DNA of 64,000 nucleotides from the NCBI GenBank assembly GCA_036937835.1, contig CM072869.1, positions 24,443,001-24,507,000 on the forward strand, written 5' to 3'. Made by a program: the position numbers and the translations under genes. Shown in pieces: positions 46,705-61,208 of the stretch. Source of the DNA: Pampus argenteus (taxonomy: Eukaryota > Chordata > Actinopteri > Scombriformes > Stromateidae). The notes below the pieces were generated by a model. That model ran no database searches. It had not been told where the DNA came from and worked only from the letters and a program-made list of their open reading frames with translations. Positions within the stretch are counted from its first letter, which is position 1; each line of letters begins with the position of its first letter.

Positions 46705-49700
46705 TTGTTGATGGCAAACATGGTTTTGATTGAAAATATTGCTCCTTGTTTAAGAAAAACTGTAGTTGTCAGTTTTGGCCTGAGAGAAAGCTATTTTTAC
46801 AAATGTTACAGTAAAAGCTGCAGGAAGCTCTCAGAAGTGAGTTTTTCGGTCCTAATCATTAGAAATCAGTTACTTGTTGATGGCAAACATGGTTTTGATT
46901 GAAAATATTGCTCCTTGTTTAAGAAAAACTGTAGTTGTCAGTTTTGGCCTGAGAGAAAGCTATTTTTTACAAATGTTACAGTAAAAGCTGCAGGAAGCTC
47001 TCAGAAGTGAGTTTTTTGGTCCTAATCATTAGAAATCAGTTACTTGTTGATGGCAAACATGGTTTTGATTGAAAATATTGCTCCTTGTTGAAGAAAAACT
47101 GTAGTTGTCAGTTTTGGCTTGAGAGAAAGCTATTTTTACAAATGTTAAAGTAAAAGCTGCAGGAAGCTCTCAGAAGTGAGTTTTTTGCTCCTAATCATTA
47201 GAAATCAGTTACTTGTTGATGGCAAACATGGTTTTGATTGAAAATATTGCTCCTTGTTTAAGAAAAACTGTAGTTGTCAGTTTTGGCCTGAGAGAAAGCT
47301 ATTTTTACAAATGTTACAGTAAAAGCTGCAGGAAGCTCTCAGAAGTGAGTTTTTTGGTCCTAATCATTAGAAATCAGTTACTTGTTGATGGCAAACATGG
47401 TTTTGATTGAAAATATTGCTCCTTGTTTAAGAAAAACTGTAGTTGTCAGTTTTGGCCTGAGAGAAAGCTATTTTTACAAATGTTACAGTAAAAGCTGCAG
47501 GAAGCTCTCAGAAGTGAGTTTTTTGCTCCTAATCATTAGAAATCAGTTACTTGTTGATGGCAAACATGGTTTTGATTGAAAATATTGCTCCTTGTTTAAG
47601 AAAAACTGTAGTTGTCAGTTTTGGCCTTCTCTCGCTGAGAGAAAGCTATTTTTAAAATGTTACAGTAAAAGCTGCAGGAAGCTCTCAGAAGTGAGTGTTT
47701 CGGTCCTAATCATTAGAAATCATTTACTTGTTGATGGCAAACATGGTTTTGATTGAAAATATTGCTCCTTGTTTAAGAAAAACTGTAGTTGTCAGTTTTG
47801 GCCTGAGAGAAAGCTATTTTTAAAATGTTACAGTAAAAGCTGCAGGAAGCTCTCAGAAGTGAGTTTTTTGGTCCTAATCATTAGAAATCAGTTACTTGTT
47901 GATGGCAAACATGGTTTTGATTGAAAATATTGCTCCTTGTTTAAGAAAAACTGTAGTTGTCAGTTTTGGCCTGAGAGAAAGCTATTTTTACAAATGTTAC
48001 AGTAAAAGCTGCAGGAAGCTCTCAGAAGTGAGTTTTTTGGTCCTAATCATTAGAAATCAGTTACTTGTTGATGGCAAACATGGTTTTGATTGAAAATATT
48101 GCTCCTTGTTTAAGAAAAACTGTAGTTGTCAGTTTTGGCCTGAGAGAAAGCTATTTTTACAAATGTTACAGTAAAAGCTGCAGGAAGCTCTCAGAAGTGA
48201 GTTTTTTGCTCCTAATCATTAGAAATCAGTTACTTGTTGATGGCAAACATGGTTTTGATTGAAAATATTGCTCCTTGTTTAAGAAAAACTGTAGTTGTCA
48301 GTTTTGGCCTGAGAGAAAGCTATTTTTACAAATGTTACAGTAAAAGCTGCAGGAAGCTCTCAGAAGTGAGTTTTTCGGTCCTAATCATTAGAAATCAGTT
48401 ACTTGTTGATGGCAAACATGGTTTTGATTGAAAATATTGCTCCTTGTTTAAGAAAAACTGTAGTTGTCAGTTTTGGCCTGAGAGAAAGCTATTTTTTACA
48501 AATGTTACAGTAAAAGCTGCAGGAAGCTCTCAGAAGTGAGTTTTTTGGTCCTAATCATTAGAAATCAGTTACTTGTTGATGGCAAACATGGTTTTGATTG
48601 AAAATATTGCTCCTTGTTGAAGAAAAACTGTAGTTGTCAGTTTTGGCTTGAGAGAAAGCTATTTTTACAAATGTTAAAGTAAAAGCTGCAGGAAGCTCTC
48701 AGAAGTGAGTTTTTTGCTCCTAATCATTAGAAATCAGTTACTTGTTGATGGCAAACATGGTTTTGATTGAAAATATTGCTCCTTGTTTAAGAAAAACTGT
48801 AGTTGTCAGTTTTGGCCTGAGAGAAAGCTATTTTTACAAATGTTACAGTAAAAGCTGCAGGAAGCTCTCAGAAGTGAGTTTTTTGGTCCTAATCATTAGA
48901 AATCAGTTACTTGTTGATGGCAAACATGGTTTTGATTGAAAATATTGCTCCTTGTTTAAGAAAAACTGTAGTTGTCAGTTTTGGCCTGAGAGAAAGCTAT
49001 TTTTACAAATGTTACAGTAAAAGCTGCAGGAAGCTCTCAGAAGTGAGTTTTTTGCTCCTAATCATTAGAAATCAGTTACTTGTTGATGGCAAACATGGTT
49101 TTGATTGAAAATATTGCTCCTTGTTTAAGAAAAACTGTAGTTGTCAGTTTTGGCCTTCTCTCGCTGAGAGAAAGCTATTTTTAAAATGTTACAGTAAAAG
49201 CTGCAGGAAGCTCTCAGAAGTGAGTGTTTCGGTCCTAATCATTAGAAATCATTTACTTGTTGATGGCAAACATGGTTTTGATTGAAAATATTGCTCCTTG
49301 TTTAAGAAAAACTGTAGTTGTCAGTTTTGGCCTGAGAGAAAGCTATTTTTAAAATGTTACAGTAAAAGCTGCAGGAAGCTCTCAGAAGTGAGTTTTTTGG
49401 TCCTAATCATTAGAAATCAGTTACTTGTTGATGGCAAACATGGTTTTGATTGAAAATATTGCTCCTTGTTTAAGAAAAACTGTAGTTGTCAGTTTTGGCC
49501 TGAGAGAAAGCTATTTTTACAAATGTTACAGTAAAAGCTGCAGGAAGCTCTCAGAAGTGAGTTTTTCGGTCCTAATCATTAGAAATCAGTTACTTGTTGA
49601 TGGCAAACATGGTTTTGATTGAAAATATTGCTCCTTGTTTAAGAAAAACTGTAGTTGTCAGTTTTGGCCTGAGAGAAAGCTATTTTTTACAAATGTTACA

Positions 49701-49762
49701 GTAAAAGCTGCAGGAAGCTCTCAGAAGTGAGTTTTTTGGTCCTAATCATTAGAAATCAGTTA
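46705..49762 (+). repeat. Two tandem 1529-bp HOR units (9 monomers)
   Basis: Starts at 46705/48234, 47213/48742 and 47382/48911 are each 1529 bp apart. Rare markers repeat with the same spacing: 'ccttgttgaag' (47087/48616) with 'gttaaag', and 'aatcatttac' (47721/49250). Confidence 0.85.
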
Positions 49763-51454
49763 CTTGTTGATGGCAAACATGGTTTTGATTGAAAATATTG
49801 CTCCTTGTTTAAGAAAAACTGTAGTTGTCAGTTTTGGCTTGAGAGAAAGCTATTTTTACAAATGTTACAGTAAAAGCTGCAGGAAGCTCTCAGAAGTGAG
49901 TTTTTTGCTCCTAATCATTAGAAATCAGTTACTTGTTGATGGCAAACATGGTTTTGATTGAAAATATTGCTCCTTGTTTAAGAAAAACTGTAGTTGTCAG
50001 TTTTGGCCTGAGAGAAAGCTATTTTTACAAATGTTACAGTAAAAGCTGCAGGAAGCTCTCAGAAGTGAGTTTTTTGGTCCTAATCATTAGAAATCAGTTA
50101 CTTGTTGATGGCAAACATGGTTTTGATTGAAAATTTTGCTCCTTGTTTAAGAAAAACTGTAGTTGTCAGTTTTGGCCTGAGAGAAAGCTATATTTACAAA
50201 TGTTACAGTAAAAGCTGCAGGAAGCTCTCAGAAGTGAGTTTTTTGGTCCTAATCATTAGAAATCAGTTACTTGTTGATGGCAAACATGGTTTTCATTGAA
50301 AATATTGCTCCTTGTTTAAGAAAAACTGTAGTTGTCAGTTTTGGCCTGAGAGAAAGCTATTTTTACAAATGTTACAGTAAAAGCTGCAGGAAGCTCTCAG
50401 AAGTGAGTTTTTTGGTCCTAATCATTAGAAATCAGTTACTTGTTGATGGCAAACATGGTTTTGATTGAAAATATTGCTCCTTGTTTAAGAAAAACTGTAG
50501 TTGTCAGTTTTGGCCTGAGAGAAAGCTATTTTTACAAATGTTACAGTAAAAGCTGCAGGAAGCTCTCAGAAGTGAGTTTTTCGGTCCTAATCATTAGAAA
50601 TCAGTTACTTGTTGATGGCAAACATGGTTTTGATTGAAAATATTGCTCCTTGTTTAAGAAAAACTGTAGTTGTCAGTTTTGGCCTGAGAGAAAGCTATTT
50701 TTTACAAATGTTACAGTAAAAGCTGCAGGAAGCTCTCAGAAGTGAGTTTTTTGGTCCTAATCATTAGAAATCAGTTACTTGTTGATGGCAAACATGGTTT
50801 TGATTGAAAATATTGCTCCTTGTTTAAGAAAAACTGTAGTTGTCAGTTTTGGCTTGAGAGAAAGCTATTTTTACAAATGTTACAGTAAAAGCTGCAGGAA
50901 GCTCTCAGAAGTGAGTTTTTTGCTCCTAATCATTAGAAATCAGTTACTTGTTGATGGCAAACATGGTTTTGATTGAAAATATTGCTCCTTGTTTAAGAAA
51001 AACTGTAGTTGTCAGTTTTGGCCTGAGAGAAAGCTATTTTTACAAATGTTACAGTAAAAGCTGCAGGAAGCTCTCAGAAGTGAGTTTTTTGGTCCTAATC
51101 ATTAGAAATCAGTTACTTGTTGATGGCAAACATGGTTTTGATTGAAAATTTTGCTCCTTGTTTAAGAAAAACTGTAGTTGTCAGTTTTGGCCTGAGAGAA
51201 AGCTATATTTACAAATGTTACAGTAAAAGCTGCAGGAAGCTCTCAGAAGTGAGTTTTTTGGTCCTAATCATTAGAAATCAGTTACTTGTTGATGGCAAAC
51301 ATGGTTTTCATTGAAAATATTGCTCCTTGTTTAAGAAAAACTGTAGTTGTCAGTTTTGGCCTGAGAGAAAGCTATTTTTACAAATGTTACAGTAAAAGCT
51401 GCAGGAAGCTCTCAGAATTGAGTTTTTTGGTCCTAATCATTAGAAATCAGTTAC
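49425..51454 (+). repeat. Two tandem 1015-bp HOR units (6 monomers)
   Basis: Monomers at 49425, 49764, 49933, 50102 and 50271 recur at 50440, 50779, 50948, 51117 and 51286. The last pair differs ('agaagtgag' against 'agaattgag'), marking where the copies part. Confidence 0.8.
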
Positions 51455-54400
51455 TTGTTGATGGCAAACATGGTTTTGATTGAAAATATTGCTCCTTGTT
51501 TAAGAAAAACTGTAGTTGTCAGTTTTGGCTTGAGAGAAAGCTATTTTTACAAATGTTACAGTAAAAGCTGCAGGAAGCTCTCAGAAGTGAGTTTTTTGCT
51601 CCTAATCATTAGAAATCAGTTACTTGTTGATGGCAAACATGGTTTTGATTGAAAATATTGCTCCTTGTTTAAGAAAAACTGTAGTTGTCAGTTTTGGCCT
51701 TCTCTCGCTGAGAGAAAGCTATTTTTAAAATGTTACAGTAAAAGCTGCAGGAAGCTCTCAGAAGTGAGTTTTTTGCTCCTAATCATTAGAAATCAGTTAC
51801 TTGTTGATGGCAAACATGGTTTTGATTGAAAATTTTGCTCCTTGTTTAAGAAAAACTGTAGTTGTCAGTTTTGGCCTGAGAGAAAGCTATATTTACAAAT
51901 GTTACAGTAAAAGCTGCAGGAAGCTCTCAGAAGTGAGTTTTTTGGTCCTAATCATTAGAAATCAGTTACTTGTTGATGGCAAACATGGTTTTCATTGAAA
52001 ATATTGCTCCTTGTTTAAGAAAAACTGTAGTTGTCAGTTTTGGCCTGAGAGAAAGCTATTTTTACAAATGTTACAGTAAAAGCTGCAGGAAGCTCTCAGA
52101 ATTGAGTTTTTTGGTCCTAATCATTAGAAATCAGTTACTTGTTGATGGCAAACATGGTTTTCATTGAAAATATTGCTCCTTGTTTAAGAAAAACTGTAGT
52201 TGTCAGTTTTGGCCTGAGAGAAAGCTATTTTTACAAATGTTACAGTAAAAGCTGCAGGAAGCTCTCAGAATTGAGTTTTTTGGTCCTAATCATTAGAAAT
52301 CAGTTACTTGTTGATGGCAAACATGGTTTTGATTGAAAATATTGCTCCTTGTTTAAGAAAAACTGTAGTTGTCAGTTTTGGCCTTCTCTCGCTGAGAGAA
52401 AGCTATTTTTAAAATGTTACAGTAAAAGCTGCAGGAAGCTCTCAGAAGTGAGTTTTTTGGTCCTAATCATTAGAAATCAGTTACTTGTTGATGGCAAACA
52501 TGGTTTTGATTGAAAATATTGCTCCTTGTTTAAGAAAAACTGTAGTTGTCAGTTTTGGCCTGAGAGAAAGCTATTTTTACAAATGTTACAGTAAAAGCTG
52601 CAGGAAGCTCTCAGAAGTGAGTTTTTTGGTCCTAATCATTAGAAATCAGTTACTTGTTGATGGCAAACATGGTTTTGATTGAAAATATTGCTCCTTGTTT
52701 AAGAAAAACTGTAGTTGTCAGTTTTGGCCTGAGAGAAAGCTATTTTTACAAATGTTACAGTAAAAGCTGCAGGAAGCTCTCAGAAGTGAGTTTTTTGGTC
52801 CTAATCATTAGAAATCAGTTACTTGTTGATGGCAAACATGGTTTTGATTGAAAATTTTGCTCCTTGTTTAAGAAAAACTGTAGTTGTCAGTTTTGGCCTG
52901 AGAGAAAGCTATATTTACAAATGTTACAGTAAAAGCTGCAGGAAGCTCTCAGAAGTGAGTTTTTTGGTCCTAATCATTAGAAATCAGTTACTTGTTGATG
53001 GCAAACATGGTTTTCATTGAAAATATTGCTCCTTGTTTAAGAAAAACTGTAGTTGTCAGTTTTGGCCTGAGAGAAAGCTATTTTTACAAATGTTACAGTA
53101 AAAGCTGCAGGAAGCTCTCAGAATTGAGTTTTTTGGTCCTAATCATTAGAAATCAGTTACTTGTTGATGGCAAACATGGTTTTGATTGAAAATATTGCTC
53201 CTTGTTTAAGAAAAACTGTAGTTGTCAGTTTTGGCTTGAGAGAAAGCTATTTTTACAAATGTTACAGTAAAAGCTGCAGGAAGCTCTCAGAAGTGAGTTT
53301 TTTGCTCCTAATCATTAGAAATCAGTTACTTGTTGATGGCAAACATGGTTTTGATTGAAAATATTGCTCCTTGTTTAAGAAAAACTGTAGTTGTCAGTTT
53401 TGGCCTTCTCTCGCTGAGAGAAAGCTATTTTTAAAATGTTACAGTAAAAGCTGCAGGAAGCTCTCAGAAGTGAGTTTTTTGCTCCTAATCATTAGAAATC
53501 AGTTACTTGTTGATGGCAAACATGGTTTTGATTGAAAATTTTGCTCCTTGTTTAAGAAAAACTGTAGTTGTCAGTTTTGGCCTGAGAGAAAGCTATATTT
53601 ACAAATGTTACAGTAAAAGCTGCAGGAAGCTCTCAGAAGTGAGTTTTTTGGTCCTAATCATTAGAAATCAGTTACTTGTTGATGGCAAACATGGTTTTCA
53701 TTGAAAATATTGCTCCTTGTTTAAGAAAAACTGTAGTTGTCAGTTTTGGCCTGAGAGAAAGCTATTTTTACAAATGTTACAGTAAAAGCTGCAGGAAGCT
53801 CTCAGAATTGAGTTTTTTGGTCCTAATCATTAGAAATCAGTTACTTGTTGATGGCAAACATGGTTTTCATTGAAAATATTGCTCCTTGTTTAAGAAAAAC
53901 TGTAGTTGTCAGTTTTGGCCTGAGAGAAAGCTATTTTTACAAATGTTACAGTAAAAGCTGCAGGAAGCTCTCAGAATTGAGTTTTTTGGTCCTAATCATT
54001 AGAAATCAGTTACTTGTTGATGGCAAACATGGTTTTGATTGAAAATATTGCTCCTTGTTTAAGAAAAACTGTAGTTGTCAGTTTTGGCCTTCTCTCGCTG
54101 AGAGAAAGCTATTTTTAAAATGTTACAGTAAAAGCTGCAGGAAGCTCTCAGAAGTGAGTTTTTTGGTCCTAATCATTAGAAATCAGTTACTTGTTGATGG
54201 CAAACATGGTTTTGATTGAAAATATTGCTCCTTGTTTAAGAAAAACTGTAGTTGTCAGTTTTGGCTTGAGAGAAAGCTATTTTTACAAATGTTACAGTAA
54301 AAGCTCCAGGAAGCTCTCAGAAGTGAGTTTTTTGGTCCTAATCATTAGAAATCAGTTACTTGTTGATGGCAAACATGGTTTTGATTGAAAATATTGCTCC

Positions 54401-54528
54401 TTGTTTAAGAAAAACTGTAGTTGTCAGTTTTGGCCTTCTCTCGCTGAGAGAAAGCTATTTTTAAAATGTTACAGTAAAAGCTGCAGGAAGCTCTCAGAAG
54501 TGATTTTTTTGGTCCTAATCATTAGAAA
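51117..54528 (+). repeat. Two tandem 1706-bp HOR units (10 monomers)
   Basis: Starts 51117, 51286, 51455, 51801, 51970 and 52139 recur at 52823, 52992, 53161, 53507, 53676 and 53845. Each unit contains two successive 'tttcattg/aattgag' monomers. The last part of copy 2 (from about 54.19 kb) has been replaced by the block shared with 36.3 kb. Confidence 0.8.
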
Positions 54529-57290
54529 TCAGTTACTTGTTGATGGCAAACATGGTTTTGATTGAAAATATTGCTCCTTGTTTAAGAAAAACTGTAGTTG
54601 TCAGTTTTGGCCTTCTCTCGCTGAGAGAAAGCTATTTTTAAAATGTTACAGTAAAAGCTGCAGGAAGCTCTCAGAAGTGAGTCTTTCGGTCCTAATCATT
54701 AGAAATCAGTTACTTGTTGATGGCAAACATGGTTTTGATTGAAAATATTGCTCCTTGTTTAAGAAAAACTGTAGTTGTCAGTTTTGGCCTGAGAGAAAGC
54801 TATTTTTTACAAATGTTACAGTAAAAGCTGCAGGAAGCTCTCAGAAGTGAGTTTTTTGGTCCTAATCATTAGAAATCAGTTACTTGTTGATGGCAAACAT
54901 GGTTTTGATTGAAAATATTGCTCCTTGTTTAAGAAAAACTGTAGTTGTCAGTTTTGGCCTTCTCTCGCTGAGAGAAAGCTATTTTTAAAATGTTACAGTA
55001 AAAGCTGCAGGAAGCTCTCAGAAGTGAGTTTTTTGGTCCTAATCATTAGAAATCAGTTACTTGTTGATGGCAAACATGGTTTTGATTGAAAATATTGCTC
55101 CTTGTTTAAGAAAAACTGTAGTTGTCAGTTTTGGCCTGAGAGAAAGCTATTTTTACAAATGTTAAAGTAAAAGCTGCAGGAAGCTCTCAGAAGTGAGTTT
55201 TTTGGTCCTTATCATTAGAAATCAGTTACTTGTTGATGGCAAACATGGTTTTGATTGAAAATATTGCTCCTTGTTTAAGAAAAACTGTAGTTGTCAGTTT
55301 TGGCCTTCTCTCGCTGAGAGAAAGCTATTTTTAAAATGTTACAGTAAAAGCTGCAGGAAGCTCTCAGAAGTGAGTTTTTTGGTCCTAATCATTAGAAATC
55401 AGTTACTTGTTGATGGCAAACATGGTTTTGATTGAAAATATTGCTCCTTGTTTAAGAAAAACTGTAGTTGTCAGTTTTGGCCTGAGAGAAAGCTATTTTT
55501 ACAAATGTTAAAGTAAAAGCTGCAGGAAGCTCTCAGAAGTGAGTTTTTTGGTCCTTATCATTAGAAATCAGTTACTTGTTGATGGCAAACATGGTTTTGA
55601 TTGAAAATATTGCTCCTTGTTTAAGAAAAACTGTAGTTGTCAGTTTTGGCCTTCTCTCGCTGAGAGAAAGCTATTTTTAAAATGTTACAGTAAAAGCTGC
55701 AGGAAGCTCTCAGAAGTGAGTCTTTCGGTCCAAATCATTAGAAATCAGTTACTTGTTGATGGCAAACATGGTTTTGATTGAAAATATTGCTCCTTGTTTA
55801 AGAAAAACTGTAGTTGTCAGTTTTGGCCTGAGAGAAAGCTATTTTTTACAAATGTTACAGTAAAAGCTGCAGGAAGCTCTCAGAAGTGAGTTTTTTGGTC
55901 CTAATCATTAGAAATCAGTTACTTGTTGATGGCAAACATGGTTTTGATTGAAAATATTGCTCCTTGTTTAAGAAAAACTGTAGTTGTCAGTTTTGGCCTT
56001 CTCTCGCTGAGAGAAAGCTATTTTTAAAATGTTACAGTAAAAGCTGCAGGAAGCTCTCAGAAGTGAGTTTTTTGGTCCTAATCATTAGAAATCAGTTACT
56101 TGTTGATGGAAAACATGGTTTTGATTGAAAATATTGCTCCTTGTTTATGAAAAACTGTAGTTGTCAGTTTTGGCCTGAGAGAAAGCTATTTTTACAAATG
56201 TTAAAGTAAAGGCTGCAGGAAGCTCTCAGAAGTGAGTTTTTTGGTCCTAATCATTAGAAATCAGTTACTTGTTGATGGCAAACATGGTTTTGATTGAAAA
56301 TATTGCTCCTTGTTTAAGAAAAACTGTAGTTGTCAGTTTTGGCCTGAGAGAAAGCTATTTTTACAAATGTTACAGTAAAAGCTGCAGGAAGCTCTCAGAA
56401 GTGAGTTTTTTGGTCCTAATCATTAGAAATCAGTTACTTGTTGATGGCAAACATGGTTTTGATTGAAAATATTGCTCCTTGTTTAAGAAAAACTGTAGTT
56501 GTCAGTTTTGGCCTGAGAGAAAGCTATTTTTATAAATGTTACAGTAAAAGCTGCAGGAAGCTCTCAGAAGTGAGTTTTTTGGTCCTAATCATTAGAAATC
56601 AGTTACTTGTTGATGGCAAACATGGTTTTGATTGAAAATATTGCTCCTTGTTTAAGAAAAACTGTAGTTGTCAGTTTTGGCCTTCTCTCGCTGAGAGAAA
56701 ACTATTTTTAAAATGGTACAGTAAAAGCTGCAGGAAGCTCTCAGAAGTGAGTTTTTTGGTCCTAATCATTAGAAATCAGTTACTTGTTGATGGCAAACAT
56801 GGTTTTGATTGAAAATATTGCTCCTTGTTTAAGAAAAACTGTAGTTGTCAGTTTTGGCGTGAGAGAAAGCTATTTTTACAAATGTTAAAGTAAAAGCTGC
56901 AGGAAGCTCTCAGAAGTGAGTTTTTTGGTCCTAATCATTAGAAATCAGTTACTTGTTGATGGCAAACATGGTTTTGATTGAAAATATTGCTCCTTGTTTA
57001 AGAAAAACTGTAGTTGTCTGTTTTGGCCTGAGAGAAAGCTATATTTACAAATGTTACAGTAAAAGCTGCAGGAAGCTCTCAGAAGTGAGTTTTTTGGTCC
57101 TGATCATTAGAAATCAGTTACTTGTTGATGGCAAACATGGTTTTGATTGAAAATATTGCTCCTTGTTTAAGAAAAACTGTAGTTGTCTGTTTTGGCCTGA
57201 GAGAAAGCTATATTTACAAATGTTACAGTAAAAGCTGCAGGAAGCTCTCAGAAGTGAGTTTTTTGGTCCTGATCATTAGAAATCAGTTAC

Positions 57291-60200
57291 TTGTTGATGG
57301 CAAACATGGTTTTGATTGAAAATATTGCTCCTTGTTTAAGAAAAACTGTAGTTGTCAGTTTTGGCCTGAGAGAAAGCTATTTTTACAAATGTTACAGTAA
57401 AAGCTGCAGGAAGCTCTCAGAAGTGAGTTTTTTGGTCCTAATCATTAGAAATCAGTTACTTGTTGATGGCAAACATGGTTTTGATTGAAAATATTGCTCC
57501 TTGTTTAAGAAAAACTGTAGTTGTCAGTTTTGGCCTTCTCTCGCTGAGAGAAAGCTATTTTTAAAATGTTACAGTAAAAGCTGCAGGAAGCTCTCAGAAG
57601 TGAGTGTTTCGGTCCTAATCATTAGAAATCATTTACTTGTTGATGGCAAACATGGTTTTGATTGAAAATATTGCTCCTTGTTTAAGAAAAACTGTAGTTG
57701 TCAGTTTTGGCCTGAGAGAAAGCTATTTTTAAAATGTTACAGTAAAAGCTGCAGGAAGCTCTCAGAAGTGAGTTTTTTGGTCCTAATCATTAGAAATCAG
57801 TTACTTGTTGATGGCAAACATGGTTTTGATTGAAAATATTGCTCCTTGTTTAAGAAAAACTGTAGTTGTCAGTTTTGGCCTGAGAGAAAGCTATTTTTAC
57901 AAATGTTACAGTAAAAGCTGCAGGAAGCTCTCAGAAGTGAGTTTTTCGGTCCTAATCATTAGAAATCAGTTACTTGTTGATGGCAAACATGGTTTTGATT
58001 GAAAATATTGCTCCTTGTTTAAGAAAAACTGTAGTTGTCAGTTTTGGTCTGAGAGAAAGCTATTTTTTACAAATGTTACAGTAAAAGCTGCAGGAAGCTC
58101 TCAGAAGTGAGTTTTTTGGTCCTAATCATTAGAAATCAGTTACTTGTTGATGGCAAACATGGTTTTGATTGAAAATATTGCTCCTTGTTTAAGAAAAACT
58201 GTAGTTGTCAGTTTTGGCTTGAGAGAAAGCTATTTTTACAAATGTTAGAGTAAAAGCTGCAGGAAGCTCTCAGAAGTGAGTTTTTTGCTCCTAATCATTA
58301 GAAATCAGTTACTTGTTGATGGCAAACATGGTTTTGATTGAAAATATTGCTCCTTGTTTAAGAAAAACTGTAGTTGTCAGTTTTGGCCTGAGAGAAAGCT
58401 ATTTTTACAAATGTTACAGTAAAAGCTGCAGGAAGCTCTCAGAAGTGAGTTTTTTGGTCCTAATCATTAGAAATCAGTTACTTGTTGATGGCAAACATGG
58501 TTTTGATTGAAAATATTGCTCCTTGTTTAAGAAAAACTGTAGTTGTCAGTTTTGGCCTTCTCTCGCTGAGAGAAAGCTATTTTTAAAATGTTACAGTAAA
58601 AGCTGCAGGAAGCTCTCAGAAGTGAGTGTTTCGGTCCTAATCATTAGAAATCATTTACTTGTTGATGGCAAACATGGTTTTGATTGAAAATATTGCTCCT
58701 TGTTTAAGAAAAACTGTAGTTGTCAGTTTTGGCCTGAGAGAAAGCTATTTTTAAAATGTTACAGTAAAAGCTGCAGGAAGCTCTCAGAAGTGAGTTTTTT
58801 GGTCCTAATCATTAGAAATCAGTTACTTGTTGATGGCAAACATGGTTTTGATTGAAAATATTGCTCCTTGTTTAAGAAAAACTGTAGTTGTCAGTTTTGG
58901 CCTGAGAGAAAGCTATTTTTAAAATGTTACAGTAAAAGCTGCAGGAAGCTCTCAGAAGTGAGTTTTTTGGTCCTAATCATTAGAAATCAGTTACTTGTTG
59001 ATGGCAAACATGGTTTTGATTGAAAATATTGCTCCTTGTTTAAGAAAAACTGTAGTTGTCAGTTTTGGTCTGAGAGAAAGCTATTTTTTACAAATGTTAC
59101 AGTAAAAGCTGCAGGAAGCTCTCAGAAGTGAGTTTTTTGGTCCTAATCATTAGAAATCAGTTACTTGTTGATGGCAAACATGGTTTTGATTGAAAATATT
59201 GCTCCTTGTTTAAGAAAAACTGTAGTTGTCAGTTTTGGCTTGAGAGAAAGCTATTTTTACAAATGTTACAGTAAAAGCTGCAGGAAGCTCTCAGAAGTGA
59301 GTTTTTTGCTCCTAATCATTAGAAATCAGTTACTTGTTGATGGCAAACATGGTTTTGATTGAAAATATTGCTCCTTGTTTAAGAAAAACTGTAGTTGTCA
59401 GTTTTGGCCTGAGAGAAAGCTATTTTTACAAATGTTACAGTAAAAGCTGCAGGAAGCTCTCAGAAGTGAGTTTTTTGGTCCTAATCATTAGAAATCAGTT
59501 ACTTGTTGATGGCAAACATGGTTTTGATTGAAAATATTGCTCCTTGTTTAAGAAAAACTGTAGTTGTCAGTTTTGGCCTTCTCTCGCTGAGAGAAAGCTA
59601 TTTTTAAAATGTTACAGTAAAAGCTGCAGGAAGCTCTCAGAAGTGAGTGTTTCGGTCCTAATCATTAGAAATCATTTACTTGTTGATGGCAAACATGGTT
59701 TTGATTGAAAATATTGCTCCTTGTTTAAGAAAAACTGTAGTTGTCAGTTTTGGCCTGAGAGAAAGCTATTTTTAAAATGTTACAGTAAAAGCTGCAGGAA
59801 GCTCTCAGAAGTGAGTTTTTTGGTCCTAATCATTAGAAATCAGTTACTTGTTGATGGCAAACATGGTTTTGATTGAAAATATTGCTCCTTGTTTAAGAAA
59901 AACGTAAGTTGTCAGTTTTGGCCTGAGAGAAAGCTATTTTTACAAATGTTACAGTAAAAGCTGCAGGAAGCTCTCAGAAGTGAGTTTTTCGGTCCTAATC
60001 ATTAGAAATCAGTTACTTGTTGATGGCAAACATGGTTTTGATTGAAAATATTGCTCCTTGTTTAAGATAAACTGTAGTTGTCAGTTTTGGCCTGAGAGAA
60101 AGCTATTTTTTACAAATGTTACAGTAAAAGCTGCAGGAAGCTCTCAGAAGTGAGTTTTTTGGTCCTAATCATTAGAAATCAGTTACTTGTTGATGGCAAA

Positions 60201-60355
60201 CATGGTTTTGATTGAAAATATTGCTCCTTGTTTAAGAAAAACTGTAGTTGTCAGTTTTGGCTTGAGAGAAAGCTATTTTTACAAATGTTACAGTAAAAGC
60301 TGCAGGAAGCTCTCAGAAGTGAGTTTTTTGCTCCTAATCATTAGAAATCAGTTAC
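57291..60355 (+). repeat. Three tandem 1021-1022-bp HOR units (6 monomers)
   Basis: Units start at 57291, 58313 and 59334. The 'gtgtttcgg ... aatcatttac' monomer recurs at 57631, 58653 and 59674. The middle unit is 1 bp shorter because a 168-bp monomer replaces a 169-bp one near 58.9 kb. Confidence 0.8.
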
Positions 60356-61208
60356 TTGTTGATGGCAAACATGGTTTTGATTGAAAATATTGCTCCTTGT
60401 TTAAGAAAAACTGTAGTTGTCAGTTTTGGCCTGAGAGAAAGCTATTTTTACAAATGTTACAGTAAAAGCTGCAGGAAGCTCTCAGAAGTGAGTTTTTTGG
60501 TCCTAATCATTAGAAATCAGTTACTTGTTGATGGCAAACATGGTTTTGATTGAAAATTTTGCTCCTTGTTTAAGAAAAACTGTAGTTGTCAGTTTTGGCC
60601 TGAGAGAAAGCTATATTTACAAATGTTACAGTAAAAGCTGCAGGAAGCTCTCAGAAGTGAGTTTTTTGGTCCTAATCATTAGAAATCAGTTACTTGTTGA
60701 TGGCAAACATGGTTTTTATTGAAAATATTGCTCCTTGTTTAAGAAAAACTGTAGTTGTCAGTTTTGGCCTGAGAGAAAGCTATTTTTACAAATGTTACAG
60801 TAAAAGCTGCAGGAAGCTCTCAGAATTGAGTTTTTTGGTCCTAATCATTAGAAATTAGTTACTTGTTGATGGCAAACATGGTTTTGATTGAAAATATTGC
60901 TCCTTGTTTAAGAAAAACTGTAGTTGTCAGTTTTGGCTTGAGAGAAAGCTATTTTTACAAATGTTACAGTAAAAGCTGCAGGAAGCTCTCAGAAGTGAGT
61001 TTTTTGCTCCTAATCATTAGAAATCAGTTACTTGTTGATGGCAAACATGGTTTTGATTGAAAATATTGCTCCTTGTTTAAGAAAAACTGTAGTTGTCAGT
61101 TTTGGCCTTCTCTCGCTGAGAGAAAGCTATTTTTAAAATGTTACAGTAAAAGCTGCAGGAAGCTCTCAGAAGTGAGTTTTTTGCTCCTAATCATTAGAAA
61201 TCAGTTAC

